A stretch of DNA of 64,000 nt from Pseudisothecium myosuroides. Its lineage: Eukaryota; Streptophyta; Bryopsida; Hypnales; Lembophyllaceae. A program made the position numbers and the translations under genes. The stretch covers positions 25,445,452-25,509,451 of the forward strand of contig OX637294.1 of NCBI GenBank assembly GCA_951799445.1, read 5' to 3'. Positions 13,965 through 26,916 of the stretch are shown piece after piece. The notes under the pieces are model-generated. The model did not search any database and had not been told where the DNA came from. It worked only from the letters and a program-made list of their open reading frames with translations. The first letter of the stretch is position 1. The number at the start of each line of letters is the position of its first letter.

Positions 13965-14232
13965 GAAAACAATCTCACAATGGTTTTGAAAACAATCTCA
14001 GAATATGTATACACACCCGGAAACAAGCTGACAATGCTGCCTGCAACAAGCTCAGAACGGAGCCGAAAACAAGCTCATCATACTCCTAAAAACAATTTCA
14101 CGACGCTCCCGAAAACAAACTCGCAATACTACCCAAAACAATTTCACAATACTATCGAAAACAATCTCAGAACACAGCCGAAAACGATCTCACAACACTA
14201 CAATCTCACGACCATCTCACAGTATTCCCAAC
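13965..14232. repeat. 23-bp degenerate tandem array upstream of the myristoylated-protein gene
   Basis: About ten units with a period near 23 bp and consensus close to CCGAAAACAATCTCACAATA. Successive units begin near 13965, 13988, 14019, 14043, 14065, 14088, 14111, 14134, 14157 and 14180. The array begins about 40 bp upstream of the start codon on the minus strand, so it lies in the 5' UTR or core promoter. The frame across it on the plus strand is a readout of the repeat, not a gene. Confidence 0.8.
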
Positions 14233-14240
14233 AACACTAA

Positions 14241-15561
14241 CCACGCGAATGGCCCAAGTCCCTGCAAATTCACCCCTATTCTACCGATCCGCAATTTGGA
14301 AACCAAACATTCTAACTTGGGCTGCATGCCTCGTGCACTCCGCGCCCTCCAGGACTGATCCAATTCAAACATACCCATCCGCCTCACTCATTCTCTGCAT
14401 AGTAACTTAATAAGAAAAAACAGCGACCATGCTGCCCGGATGGGATTATTAAGCTTCAATCGTAGCTCCGGCCTCACCCGGCCTGCTCTCAATGAATTCT
14501 TTCACACTTGTTTAAGGATAGATTCTAAACATCAGAGAATTACCGTACCACACGATCTGACTCACCACACGATCTCTAGAAGAGAAAATAGAAGCAAATC
14601 AGTTAGAGGCACCCAGAATTGAATGCTTCAAGCGTTGTTGGCTTTTTTCGGGGACAGCCAAGAGGTAAGTTAATAAACAGCCCTGTTCAGCTGAAAGCAA
14701 GCGTGAGGGGGAGATCGGCATGTGGAGATATAATAACTTATACTGGAAAAAGGGGTCCGATCCCCTTTGGCGCCCATCACCATTTGCTGAGGTATTAATG
14801 CCTTAATCCATAAAGACACTTGAAATTAAAGGGAGACATTGATTACTGTTGTTGTTTGCGAGGATTAGTTAGTGGAACTTCGCGCTAATAGGATCGGCAA
14901 GGGCTTCAATTCCTTCGTGGGAGTGGCTTTCCTTGCGTGCACCGAATTATTAATGCTCCACAGGATTCAAAGTTTTCTTTGTTTTTTGTTTTTTGTTTTG
15001 TTTTGTTTTAAAAGGAAAAGGTGGCCATTTCTTGGTTTTGTTTTTGAAACACACCGGATTCAAAGTTTGATTCTTGCCTTCTTGGGTTTCAACTGAAATG
15101 AAGGTTGGGTTCAGTTTCCGAAACATTTTGATTGATTGTCTGAATTGGTTGATTCTCGGTTTTTTTAGCACTGTGGAATGATGGCAACGTGAAAGGAGGA
15201 AGCCATGGGTTTGTTTGTTTTTTTGACACAAACGGAACGGAATTCCATTGCAAAAGATAAAATACAAACCAACCAGCCGAAGGAAGCCATGGTTTTGACT
15301 TATCTGGTGCAATCAGTTAGGGTGTTGACCGTGCAGTAATAATAAAATAAGAGAGTTTTGGTTCTATTGCGAACATGGGTGTGATTTTAACCGTGGAAGG
15401 ACGATGCCTCTGTGACAGGCACTCACTCAAATATGATTCAATTTTTGGATCAATAGACCAGGTGAAAAGAATTAAAAAATAAAAATAGACTAGGTGCATT
15501 GGCTGTGTTTCTACAATAACATAGAAAGACATCCTTCAAACACTTTGTGTCTTTAGTGTCA
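14241..15561. other. Intergenic, no gene seen
   Basis: Less AT-rich near the gene, then increasingly A/T-rich with homopolymer runs (for example TTTTGTTTTTTG near 14980). There is a short perfect palindrome-like stem at about 14750 (AAAGGGG...CCCCTTT). No supportable reading frame. Confidence 0.5.
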
Positions 15562-16134
15562 TTTCAAGGACCATGAGTGCAGATTTTGAACATTGAATGA
15601 ATGGAAACACATCCCAAATTCACCGAATTGCGTTTTTTCATTCATCAATTTTTTTTGAAGATTCTTGTATTAGTTCTTAAACATTTGTACAATATAGATT
15701 ATGAAGATTTTGCTTTGCAAATATTCTATAATTCAAAGGGTATCGGTAGCTATAGCCTCAAAAAATAACTTTTTCAGTTCAAAAAATGACCCTTCAAAAA
15801 TGACTTGAATCAAAAAATAAAATAAATTTTTTTTGAAATCACTATGATTAGAACTTAGCATTTTAAACTTATAGAAAAAAAATTCTTGAACAAATCATAA
15901 ATACTCAATCTACAATTGATTTTAGAAGGAATTTTCAATTTTTGGTTTCAAATTTTATTGTAAAATATTGGTTTGTATAATTGTTGATCTAACCGTATGG
16001 ATGTGATCTATAAATCATATTTTACAACTATTGTTTGAAAGTCATCATTAAAATATTTTTCTAAATTGCATTTTACAATAGATCTTCACAATTTCTAGAA
16101 ATTTGGACAACCCACTAGTTCTGTAGGGGTTAAT
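15562..16134. repeat. 0.57-kb dispersed repeat, copy A
   Basis: Aligns by eye along its length, same orientation, with 21956-22534. Shared runs include GCTTTGCAAAnATTCTATAA, ATTCAAAGGGTA and a right end ending GGGTTAA. The left end has decayed, beginning near TTTCAAGGACC. Confidence 0.6.
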
Positions 16135-18050
16135 TGTGTTTGAAAGGACATTATTTTTCTCTTAGGTGAAAATAGGGGGAGTCATGGCTGAGGAGCCCCC
16201 TTCTTGACTTTAAAACATTCTGAATTTGATGAACACAGCACTTCAAAGTTTACAATGACTCTCAAAAAATTTCCAACAATTACAAAAAATGCCATAGCTA
16301 ATTGAATTAGAGATTTTTAACAAAATTTGGACATATTGTAGAACAATTAACACACTTGCATAAAATAAATTTTCAAAATATTTAAACAATTTTTTATTTA
16401 AAAAAACTAACCAAATTTATTTGTGGAAAAAAACTTTGAATACAAGTAATTTCTTTTTGAGATTCTGTAGTAATTAGAATGAGAATTATTTTGTGAACTT
16501 TGTGATTTCACAAATTTTAAAATTCTTTTGAGTGAAATATTAATGACCAAAATAAAATTTCAAAAATTTCAAAAATTTATAATTTACTCCAAAAATCTCA
16601 ATAAAAATTGTGGAAATTTGGAAATTATATAAAATATTTATATATTATTTTTAAATATTTATTAGATATTTTTAAGTGAATTATAAAAAATGTAACTATT
16701 TGGGATCATATTTCAATGAATATTACCACAAAATTCCAAAAGTAATCCTCATTACACTTATTAAAGAATCTTGTAAAAAAATTACTTGTATTTAAAGGGT
16801 TTTTTACTAATAAATTTGATAAAAAAAATTAAAAATTAAAAATTATTTAAAATCTTTTGAAAAAACATTTTATTCATGTGTGTTACTTGTACCTCATAAT
16901 TATGTCTAAATTTTTGTGAAACTTATTAATTTTCCAATTAGTCATCGCAATCTTTGAAGTATATGAAAATTTATAAGAGCTACTGTAAATCATGTGTTTT
17001 TGTTTTTATTTTAAAATTTTTAAAATTGAGTTCAAAAAACAAACTCAATACTTTTTTCTACCTTCATTGCCCTCAAAATCAAACTTCTCATAAATTTTAT
17101 TTCATTATTCAGAATAGAGTGGTTCAAATGTTTAGTATAGACATCAATCTAAAAAATGAATTTAATTCAATTAATCTTTTTTTATCATACTTTCAGTTGC
17201 TCGTTTTTGGCATTGAAATCTTGAAAAAACCTTATAACTTTTAAAGTATTTATTGAATTGATGTGAAACAAAGCTTTACATATAGATTTTGATGACTAGC
17301 ACCCCATGAGAAAAAATTTCAAGCCATGTTTGGGCTACTAGGATGCATGAAAATGTGCATATAGGAAAAATATCAATCCAAAAGGTCCGTCAGAGAATCT
17401 GTAAGGTGAGCAGTCAGTCAATCAATGTATCCCGTCAGAATTCCAATTAAAAAATTATTATTTATTATTTAAAAATAATAATAATAAATTAAAAAAAATG
17501 CTTTTAGCTTTGCTGTAATTGCACATCCGACGAAACCCTAACAACCCTCTAGAGGGTTTAGATTTCCTCTTATGCATCTTTAAGATTTCATACAAAATTT
17601 CCTAATTATGAAGTCAATAGAGCATGCCTCAATTATCAAAAAACTCAAAGTGGACTCTTTAGTCCTTTAGGGAATAACCTTTAAAATCCCAAAGTCCCCT
17701 CTAGGTATCCTTAGGATTTTGGATAGGCTTTAGCTTAAGTGTTTTTGGTAATTTGTCACCAAAAACCAACCTCGTCTACATGAAAGCAACAAGCCTATAA
17801 GAATTTGAAGGATTTTTCAGAAACTACTTGCCAATTCCATCTAATTTTTGACCTAAGTTTAACCAAATCTTTTTTATTACAACAAATTATATATCTCAAA
17901 TGGATCAATAGAATTAGAAGTAACAAAAATAGAGATCTTATCCTACAGTTTTTGCCAAGTCAGCAATAAAAAAAAATCCAAAATTTTACGTTGTAGGCTT
18001 GTGTGACCTCAATTCTTGACATTATTTTAAAAATTAAAAAATTAAAAAAT
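16135..18050. other. Very AT-rich DNA with decayed repeats
   Basis: No gene supported. The 96-codon frame at 16954-17244 lies inside a diverged copy of the 0.9-kb repeat family (compare 7085-7200) and is not taken as coding. Confidence 0.5.
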
Positions 18051-18618
18051 ATATTAGCTTTATGAAAATATAATTTTTATTTCAATTGGTGCCCAAGAAA
18101 AAAGATTATGCTATCCTAAGACCCTAAAGTAGTATGCCAAGCAGAAAAAAGAAAAAAATTGAAAAAAATTGATTTTTTTTCTTATGGATTATGTTTTTGA
18201 ATTTTAATGTAATGCTTTTATTCATTCCATTTGGATTAGTGATGTGAAAGTTATGAAACTTTTTATTTTGCAAACAATCACTGTATTATTTTGTAAAAAT
18301 AATGTATTGGATTTGTTTTGAATTTCATTTTGACAATTTAAAAAAAAAAAGTTTTACAAGGTTCAATTTGCTTACTTCAACAATCTCACCACTGAGATTG
18401 CCAGTACTGTGTTTCAATTCCATTTTAGAGCAATTAACAATTTAGGTTTTTCTTTTGTCTTGTGCCTATTTTTACCATTAACAATTTATTAAAGAATGAA
18501 AATCAAATTTTTTTGTTGGAATGTTCTTTATTCCAAATTTTCAACTCAATCCTTTAGCACAGAAAATTAGAAATTCAAAAATCAATAGTGCAAACATTTT
18601 AAATAAGACAATTCAAAG

Positions 18619-21394
18619 CACTATAAGAAACCCGTGTTTTTTTTTATCCCTGGATTCTGCATGCTGATGTCTTGTGTGATGTCAAGAAACATCAGCGTTG
18701 ATGTCCAAAATTTTGCGTTGCCTAAGACGTGAGAAAAACATCAGAATAGACGTTGGACATCAGCATGTTTTCGACCAGACATCCAAAAAAACATTGGTCA
18801 ATGGGGTCCTCAAAGGTCGCCATGTGGCTGCCACCTAAGCGCCACGCGGACACAGGCAGCCACGTAGGAATTTTTTTCATCCATTCCCGTCCATGACGTG
18901 GCATCTGAGGTGGCACGTGACGTGGCGGCGGGAAAAGTGATGTGGCATCTAGCAAGGATTACATGGCATGCCACGTCAGCATAGTTTTATGTAGTCTAAG
19001 AATTTTAATATTGTCTTTGAAGACATCAAGTTAGACATCTACACGTTTTCTGAGATGTCAACTCAGACATCTAGACGTTTTTATAGATGTATTTTGAGAC
19101 GTCACCTTAGATGTCTAGATATCTTGTGACATCAATGTAGACGTCTACTTTTCATCATAAATACCCTTGGCAATGTTTAATGTGATTTAGGAAAACAAAA
19201 TGATGTCATGTTAGACATTCATGTGATTAAATGCACTATTTGGCATGATGTTAATATGGACAGTCTCATATCTCTTACATGACATTCACATGCATTTCAT
19301 AATGTCCAATACAACATGCCATACACAATATACCATACATAGTACACCATTCATAATATGCCATACAAAATATACCGCACAAAATACATTGTACAAAATA
19401 CGCTATACAAAATACACCATACTTGGCAATTATATCACATGGCTTTAAAAGCCACTTAATGTGAGTATATAGAGGGGAGAAGACGGACTCTTTATACAAG
19501 TGGAGTGGTAGGAGGGAAGACAAACCATATGGGATATATAAAATGTAAGAATTACGTTTCTATGAGGGCAACATGTAGACGTCTAGCAGGACGTCAAGTT
19601 GGATGTCATGAGGACAAAGTGGGTTGTCCACTTCCATGTCTTTTGGAAGAATACTAGTATCTTCTAGACATTCATTGAGGGACAAAGGTAGTGGTGCTTG
19701 ATGATGAGTGTGACGTGCATTTGATTTCGTTGCCATGTGTAGAGTTATTTATGTCATTCAATGTATGCATCATTTTCTCAATTGCCCAAGATATTGGTAT
19801 CTAGAATTTTCTCACTAGCATTGCAAATACAGTTCATTGCACTATTTCACCCCAAAAAAATTGAAACCATGCCAGATGTGGTTCAACTGCGGAATGAGTA
19901 AACGACAAAGAATTTGTTGGTTTGCAACCACCAATGCAAGAGACAGACCCTCTTTGACGTCCCTGGGGCAATGTTAACAACTTCAGAGACATACTAGGTG
20001 ACAATGTTGTGTCAGAGGATGAAGGTTAGCGCCTGCTAGTCCTATATGTTTCAATGGGGCTGCATGTAGACGTCTGGACGGATGTCAATAAGATAGAATG
20101 TGTGGTCTACATGTATGTCTGCCAAGACATACTAATGTATTAAGTTCAACAATCATCAAAGGAGGAGGGTATCATGAAGGCAATTGTACCCACCACTGTC
20201 ACCTAAGACTTGATTGACACGTTGATGCCATATTGAAGATCACTTATACAAAATGCAGGCATGATTTTTGAATGGACATATAGATTGCCTTGTCTTGTAT
20301 GTGAAGAGTAGTATTCAAAAATCTGTAAGTTTATCGCATTCCTTATCCAATGAGAGTAGTCTATCTAATTTGTTCAAAACTTTTGTCCTTTGCCATATGC
20401 ATGTGCCATTCCACATTCATATTTGTTGTCCAAAATCAACCGAGATGATGTCTTGTGCCAAGAAACTAGAAATGAAGAGTACCGACTATGTACGTTTGTG
20501 CTATTCGTTGTCCTGTATGGAATACACTGAATGAAGAAGTAGTGGACATTGATGTTGTCGAAAGAATGGCTCTTAGGCATGTCCTAAGCAACGGGACATG
20601 GAAGAAGATACCGTCCTTTGCTGGTTCCAAATACCAAAACTCCTACAAAATCAAATAGAACGCAAAAGGTACCACATCATTCATAATGGAATGCAATAGT
20701 GCAAGATCTTCATTGAAATTGTGTCTTCCAAAACGTTCAAACGTCTCCATTGACGTCTCCTTAGACGTTGAGACTCCTGTGACTACGTCTCATTTCACGT
20801 GGTGACGTCTATAGTGACGTTATAGAAGACATTCTACTATCTTATACAATGTCTATGACAATGTCTATGTAGACATCTCCAAAATAAGCATAGAAAATGA
20901 TTAGAAACATGCCCCTTTTGTTGACGTGGCATGCCACGTCAGCAAAATTTGAAGCCACGTCAGTCAATTTCCAAGTGGCATGCCACATCATCAGCCACAT
21001 CATCATTTTTTTTTGAAGTTTGCCCGGTGGCTGCCCGTACCCCTTTTTTTTTAACCTTGGTCAGCCTTTTTATCCAAGACCAATTTTTTTTTTCTAAACT
21101 TACCCAACATGAAAATTGGTCAACGAAGCTGACGTGGCAATTAATGTTTTTGCGGACGCCCCTGAGGACATCACTGCGTCCTTAGCCATGTCATCAAAAA
21201 TCTTGGCATCTATGGTAACATCCACTTGTTTTCAATGTAATTTGTTGGTGCCATCTAAAACATCTACAGAAATCTCCCCGAAATCGTGCCCCGTGTCTCA
21301 GACGTCTTGATGTCTCCGCGGACATAGTATGTTCGGCCTTGGACATCACATGTTTTTGCTCCGACATCAAAAAAAACATGGGTTTCTTATAGTG
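18619..21394. mobile_element. CACTA (En/Spm-type) transposon, non-autonomous, 2776 bp
   Basis: The termini are CACTATAAGAAACCC... and its inverse ...GGGTTTCTTATAGTG, a 26-bp inverted repeat with one mismatch. The element is flanked by a perfect 3-bp target duplication, AAG (18616-18618 and 21395-21397). Both subterminal zones are packed with short repeats: TAGACGTCTA/GACATC variants and GTGGCATGCCACGTCAGC-like palindromes (18890-18985 and 20920-21010). These are hallmarks of the superfamily, where such repeats bind the transposase. The middle holds no long reading frame, so mobility would need a transposase in trans. Confidence 0.9.
20230..20700 (+). pseudogene. Possible C48/Ulp1-like protease remnant inside the CACTA element
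   Basis: A frame at 20258-20534 begins FLNGHIDCLVLYV, which resembles the WLNDxHIDxxL start of the Ulp1 catalytic domain often carried by plant DNA transposons. The catalytic His, Asp and Cys blocks were not found. The frame is followed by stops, so this is at best a relic. Confidence 0.25.
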
Positions 21395-21955
21395 AAGTCT
21401 TACAATCTAGTCACTCAAGTGGTGCAAAAATACTCATTGTTTTTTTCAATTTAAATGCAAATATCTTGCAATCTATGAGGCTAAAGTTTCTAAAATTTCT
21501 TTCACACATTGTATACTACTGTAATGCAAGACCGCAACATCCCATGGTTAGATATGTGGAAAAAATGATGTTCAAAGGATTTTTTTCTTTACAATAGAAA
21601 TGATTGTTTTGAGTATTTTTTGATGTAAAAAAATGGCCTTGAGATTGCAAGGGTTGATATCCATTGAAGAAGCTTCAAAGAAAACTTTGGAATAGATGAA
21701 TGCAAAGAAGAAAGAATTTTCTTCATGAATTGATGGTATAGACAAATTAGAAGCCTTGGAATTCTTGATTTTGATTTCTTAAAATGATCTTTCAATCTAA
21801 ATTTGAGCACTTGGGGGTTAATTCATACTAGAATGAAGAAGATCGATCAAAACAAAGTACAAATCTCATCATTCATGTCAAATAGCCATTCAATTGGAGT
21901 TCAAAATCATATATTGGAGCTATGTTTTGGTCAAAATTATTTTGTCAATCACATT

Positions 21956-22534
21956 TAACCCCTTAAGGATCACCAAGCAATCAAATTTTGAACAACAGAT
22001 GAACACAAATATATTTCAAGCACACGTAAATGCACTTTTTCATCCATCAATTTTTTGAAGATTATAGTGTTAGTTCTTATCATTTGTATGGTAAAGATTA
22101 TGAATACTTTGCTTTGCAAAAATTCTATAATTCAAAGGGTACTTGTGGGTCTGGAATTAGAAAATACCTTTCTATGTTCAAAAAATGACCTTTCAAAAAC
22201 AACTTGAATAAAAATACAAATAAAGAATCTTCAAAAAACACTACGATAAGAACTTAAAATTTGATCTTAAAGGAAAATAAATCTTGAGAAAATTACAAAT
22301 ATTCAATCTACAATTGTTTTTAGAAGGAATTTTTAATTTTTGCCTTCAATTTTTACTGAAAAATACTAGTTTGTGAACTAGTTGATCTAATTGTATGGAT
22401 ATGATCTACGGATTAAATTTTACAAGTGTTGTTTAAGAGTCATCATTAAAGTATTCTTTAAAGTTGCATTCTATTATACATCTTTACAATTTTGGAAATT
22501 TGAACTATTCCCTAGTATGTTCTGAAAGGGTTAA
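21956..22534. mobile_element. 0.58-kb TTAA/CCC-ended element, copy B
   Basis: Left end TTAACCCCTTAAGGATC, right end TCTGAAAGGGTTAA. Same orientation and body as 15562-16134. The ends share the TTAACCC...GGGTTAA signature with the 0.9-kb and 0.23-kb elements elsewhere in the window. Confidence 0.6.
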
Positions 22535-24229
22535 GATGGACTAAAAAATTCTTCAATACTTTAGAAAAAATTTGAAATTGAATATAACATCTATTTGAAT
22601 TAAAAAACAACTAATTAACTATGGTATATTTCATGTTGCTTCTCAAGCAACTTTCAAAGTTAGATGAATACATCATCAATTCCAAACTTTCAAAGATCTT
22701 ATCTTTTTACACTACTATATAAATTGATTAAAATATTGGATTTGTAGGAGTTTCATTAGTCTCGAAATTGTTATATTTGGCACCTATAGTACAATTTATA
22801 TTCTAAAATATGGTAAGACATATACCATTGGATTGATCAAATATGGGAGGAATATTGATCCAAATTGGAAGTGTCACTTGTTGAATTCCAAATTGAAAGT
22901 GTGAAGTGTCATTAGATCCAAATAGCATGAAGAATTTTTTTTGTCGCTGAGAGATATACACAAAAATTGAGCTCCCTAGACTTTTTAGTCCTAGAAGCCC
23001 AATGAAACATTTTATTATCACTACCCCAATTTTGGGCAATGTTCTTAGATAAAAACAACCATTTTTTCTAAATTTATTTTCTCTTTGCAAATTAGATGGA
23101 TTGTCTTTCTATTTTTATATTCAAAACTAAGATTGCCATTGTCAAACAAAAATTATAAGGAAAGTAGTGTAAAGTATTTAATTAGTATTTGTCTAATGTT
23201 GGAAAGTTTATTATCTATTTAGAAAAGTGTTGATATTCTCATTACCAAATCTTATACCTTTTTTTCAATTTTCATCAATTATAGAAATTTTCAAATGCTT
23301 AAGATAGAAATTGTATTTTTGATGAATTCTTGAAGTTAAACCTTCTAATTTCATTTGAAGCAAACTTGCTTCTGGTTTTCAAAGTTTGACTACACAAATA
23401 CTTTCAATTCTTGCTACTTAATGTTGTCTCCTTTTATGCAATTTCAAAAGAGTTATATCGAACCTTTATTTATTTATTTATTTAAATTCGTGTTCTATCA
23501 AGACTCCCTAGATCTAGAAGGGTTAAAGGTTACTAGATACCTCAAATAAGTGAATCCTATGCCATGTGTGTAAAGCTCATGGCTCCATCCATGGAATTTA
23601 TGAAATTGTAATTTTGAAGCTCAATTCCAACTTTCTTAGAGCCTTTTCTACACTCAATTAATTTTTATGTGAATTCAAGTACATTTCTGATGCAATTAAG
23701 ACCATTTTGATAACATTGGGATGGAATTGAAAAACATTGAGTCTAACAATAAGATTTGCAAGCTAGTATTGATTTTGGGCCATCAAACCCCAATCATCAT
23801 TTGAAATAAATGGTAGACTTATTTCACGTAGCAATTGTCATTGCACATAACTTACAACAATAAAAAATAGTTCATGTAAGTTGATGTGCATAGATAGAGT
23901 CAAGATTTCAATGAGGTGTAAATGTTTTATTTGTGAAGAAATGAAAAGCATAAATTTTGAGAAGGAAAATATGTTTCTTTTGAAAATTTATATAATTTTT
24001 GCAAATTTTCATAGTCACAAGGTGAAAAAATCTTAAAATCTTTGATAGGTGCATCTTTTGAAACACTTCATATAGACCCAAAAACATTCATTAAAAGATT
24101 TATGCACAGTTACTTTACAACCACATTGCACAGTGTGCAAAATTGGAGACATGCCACAAGAACAAATTGACTTCAACAGACCTTTATTTGACAGAATTGG
24201 GAGGCGGACATATCAAGGCCTTCCAAATA
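22535..24229. other. AT-rich DNA, no gene seen
   Basis: Only short interrupted frames. Composition is like the neighbouring repeat DNA. Confidence 0.45.
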
Positions 24230-24675
24230 GGGGTAGTCACAACCCCTCCAAGAATTGTCCACTTCTCGGAGATTAGACGCGTGGCTTTGTATAACTAGTT
24301 TCCCGTTGTTTCGGGATTGCTCAACCTTGGAGGTTCAAGGTGTGTCGTTCTTTTCGTCCATGAGTGAAGAAATGGGTTTGGACAGCATTTTCCTGGAGAA
24401 AATTTTACCTTAGTGCTCCGGAGTTTCACCCCTCCTTATTGTACTTTCACGACTTTGCCGAACATCAGTTAGGCCCATCCGATCCAATTGGTTCCGAAAC
24501 CTTTGCACAGCTACCCCAACCCTCGTGCAGGTGAACGCATCCTCCGAGATCTCGTCTTGGCTGATAAAGGGGTGTCACAGCCCCTCCACAAAACAAGGCT
24601 CCCATTGGCTCCCCATTTCATGCGCCTGAAATTACTCAGAGAAAATCTCAACCTCGGAGGAGCTGTGACTACCCG
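24230..24675. mobile_element. MITE with GGGTAGTCACA inverted repeats (446 bp)
   Basis: The left end GGGGTAGTCACAACCCCTCC and right end GGAGCTGTGACTACCCG are inverted repeats of about 20 bp with few mismatches, flanked by TA on both sides (24228-24229 and 24676-24677). The element is visibly richer in GC than its AT-rich surroundings. The frame at 24488-24889 crosses its boundary and is not a gene. Confidence 0.7.
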
Positions 24676-24677
24676 TA

Positions 24678-25905
24678 ATATAAGCTTTGAACTATGTAGA
24701 GTTTTGAGCTCTCCCTTGGTGAGGACAAACCATGTGATAATAGAGAAAAGTAATATTCAGCAGGTCTCAAGAACTTGGTCCTTTTTGTTTCATGAAGATA
24801 AAATAGATTTCATTGCAAGATTCACACTTCTGTTACAAGTGGGTAAAACGTTGTGCTCTAATTTGAATCTACCTAAGTTTGACATGTAGCTTATAACACT
24901 GGCGACTAACATACAGCACAATCACTCAAAATGTTTCCAAGAAACCATCACAGGAGCCAACATGGCACTATATGGTTACAGTGACTACACTACCGGTATC
25001 AAAGAACTTATTCCTTTTTCATTGCATAGATGACCTTAGTGAAGTGTGCAATTGAGAGCACGAAGAGAATGATACAAATGGATTGCAGTAGCTAAGATTT
25101 TCTATGACAGTGAAATCCAACCCAAAACTAAATCAACCCGGTTACTCCAATGAAAGCAAAAAAACACCAGTTGCAATAATGTACTTACTTTGGGTCGTAA
25201 AGTTAACTGGATCTCAAGACTGCATTGCCTAGCAGACAAATTAGTAATGAGAAATGAATGTACAAAAACTCCTATGCCCATGTCCCAAAGTTGCAAAATC
25301 CACTATGCACAACCTACTTGTCCAGGCTTTCACCCTCTGTCCTGAGAGTACCCAAAAGCTTCACGGATTGAGAAAAACATCTTGCGGTCCCTAGTCAGGG
25401 AACAAATACCAAACCATGGCCACAAACCACAGAAGACACCAAAGACGTTTTAAGCCCTTCGGATTTACATCAGTAATGAAAAACTCAGAACTAGAGTAAA
25501 ATAACGGAGTGATTTGAGCCAGTCTAAATCTGGCTGAAATGCTAGTCATATTTGGAAAATATAGTACATGTATCAAGTTATTGCTTAGCTCTGTTTCTCC
25601 ACATGTAACGCTGGCATAAGAGAGAAGCCTTGCTAATCGAAAAGACGATTTGCGATATAATAATCACCAGTCACTGAAAAATTGTCGAAAAACTGCGTAG
25701 TACTTTCGATCCACCTTCGAGGCATTTGGAATATACCTAAGATTCCACAATCCACTGAATCAGTGTATACAGCACTGGTGTGAACATCTGCAGTTGGTAG
25801 TCGGTAGCATTCTTGGTGTGACTACAATTTGATTAATCTTTCTATATTACCTACACACAAGACTCAGCCAAGAATCGTAAGGAAATGAGAAAAAAACTGA
25901 CTTCT
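24678..25905. other. Intergenic, 3' side of the minus-strand kinase
   Basis: No supportable gene. May include 3' UTR of the kinase gene that ends above it. Confidence 0.4.
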
Positions 25906-26479
25906 TTAAAGGTGAAAACAGAAGAGTAGCCTCCAGCCCCCGAATGATATGTGACTACCTTTTGTACTCATACAAAACCCTAGAAACTTCCAATACTGTA
26001 GATATTGGTGAATAATACGAAGCAACTCATTGGACCTATCTACTCTGTAGACAAAGCATCCAAGCTCAGAAATTGTCTGAAATCTATCGAGAAATTGTCC
26101 TGGTCCGGACGATCTATTCCAGTATTCTAGGTTGACTTAGAAAAACAAATGGTGTAATCTTGATTACCTGAGGTAGATGGTGACCGCTGCTTGAAGATGT
26201 TGGTTCCTACAAGAACGAAACAACTTGTTAGCAGATCGAAACACTTGACAAATCAACACAACTTCTGCGTCCCTTGTGCATGTTGTTCCTTGTTCATGAT
26301 GTTCAGACAAGTTAAGGGTCGATCCAAATCCCAGTCTTTGCTTTGATGTGTGTAATCATATACATTTAAGTTCTCTGCACGAGAGCTGATGTTGTATAAC
26401 AAATTACCTCACGAGCAGATGCAGTGTCATCGGCAAATTTACACTGCCGTTGACGGTGGCCACTCCGGAATGTTGGGTT
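25906..26479 (-). CDS. Tentative C-terminal exons of the minus-strand kinase gene
   Basis: Three blocks have acceptor and donor sites and keep phase 0 after the kinase exon: 26479-26408 (starting NPTFRSGHRQRQ), 26206-26168 (EPTSSSSGHHLPQ) and 26076-25906 (starting TISELGCFVYRVDRSNELL, ending at TAA). The first two are bounded by clear TGCAG or TTGTAG acceptors and GTAATT or GTAATC donors. The third has only an acceptor and a stop. No domain is recognised. If not used, the kinase ends about 14 codons beyond 26917. Confidence 0.35.
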
Positions 26480-26916
26480 CTGCAGAAACTTATCTCCAAT
26501 AGATTAAAAATAATCCTGAACATCAGAATACAGCATCTACCAAAAAATGCTCGCAAGGCCACGAACAAAATGTAAAAGTTCTTCTTCAGGTTCTTGTTCA
26601 GGTTCAAGTAATTCTGTGAAAACTTTAACTACAGTTATTATAGAACATTATAATTATTGCAGTCGTACTTGAACAAGACTAGCACTTTTATTGTTGCAAC
26701 ATTTGCAACAACAACCCGTTGCATCATCAAGCAATTGCAATAAGTTACTGAGCAACAAGTTATAAAGATGTCATTAGGGTTTTGGAACAACAGATGAAAT
26801 AGCATGGATGAGAACGTGACTCTTTTTGTGTTTAATATAACAGATAATCAAATGAAGAAATCGAGCAAGATTTACATGCATGAAGCAAAATTTCGAGTGC
26901 ACCTTAACAAGCTTAC

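Larger units (their letters stand above)
18051..21655. mobile_element. 0.9-kb inverted-repeat family copy, split by a CACTA element
   Basis: 18051-18618 matches about 32985-33560 of the intact copy, and 21398-21655 matches 33560-33800, in the same orientation. The two halves become contiguous if 18619-21394 and one AAG are removed. Both outer ends are decayed, and the left limit is approximate. Confidence 0.6.

Noticed and set aside
13932..14240. 102-codon plus-strand frame (NNLTMVLKT...)
   Set aside because: A translation of the 23-bp repeat array.
18722..21379. Several 60-90 codon frames inside the first CACTA element
   Set aside because: They lie in subterminal repeat arrays and have no protein-like composition.
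15562..22534. LTR retrotransposon with repeats A and B as LTRs
   Set aside because: The copies lack TG...CA ends, have TTAACCC/GGGTTAA-like ends instead, and the interval has no gag or pol and mixes other repeat families.
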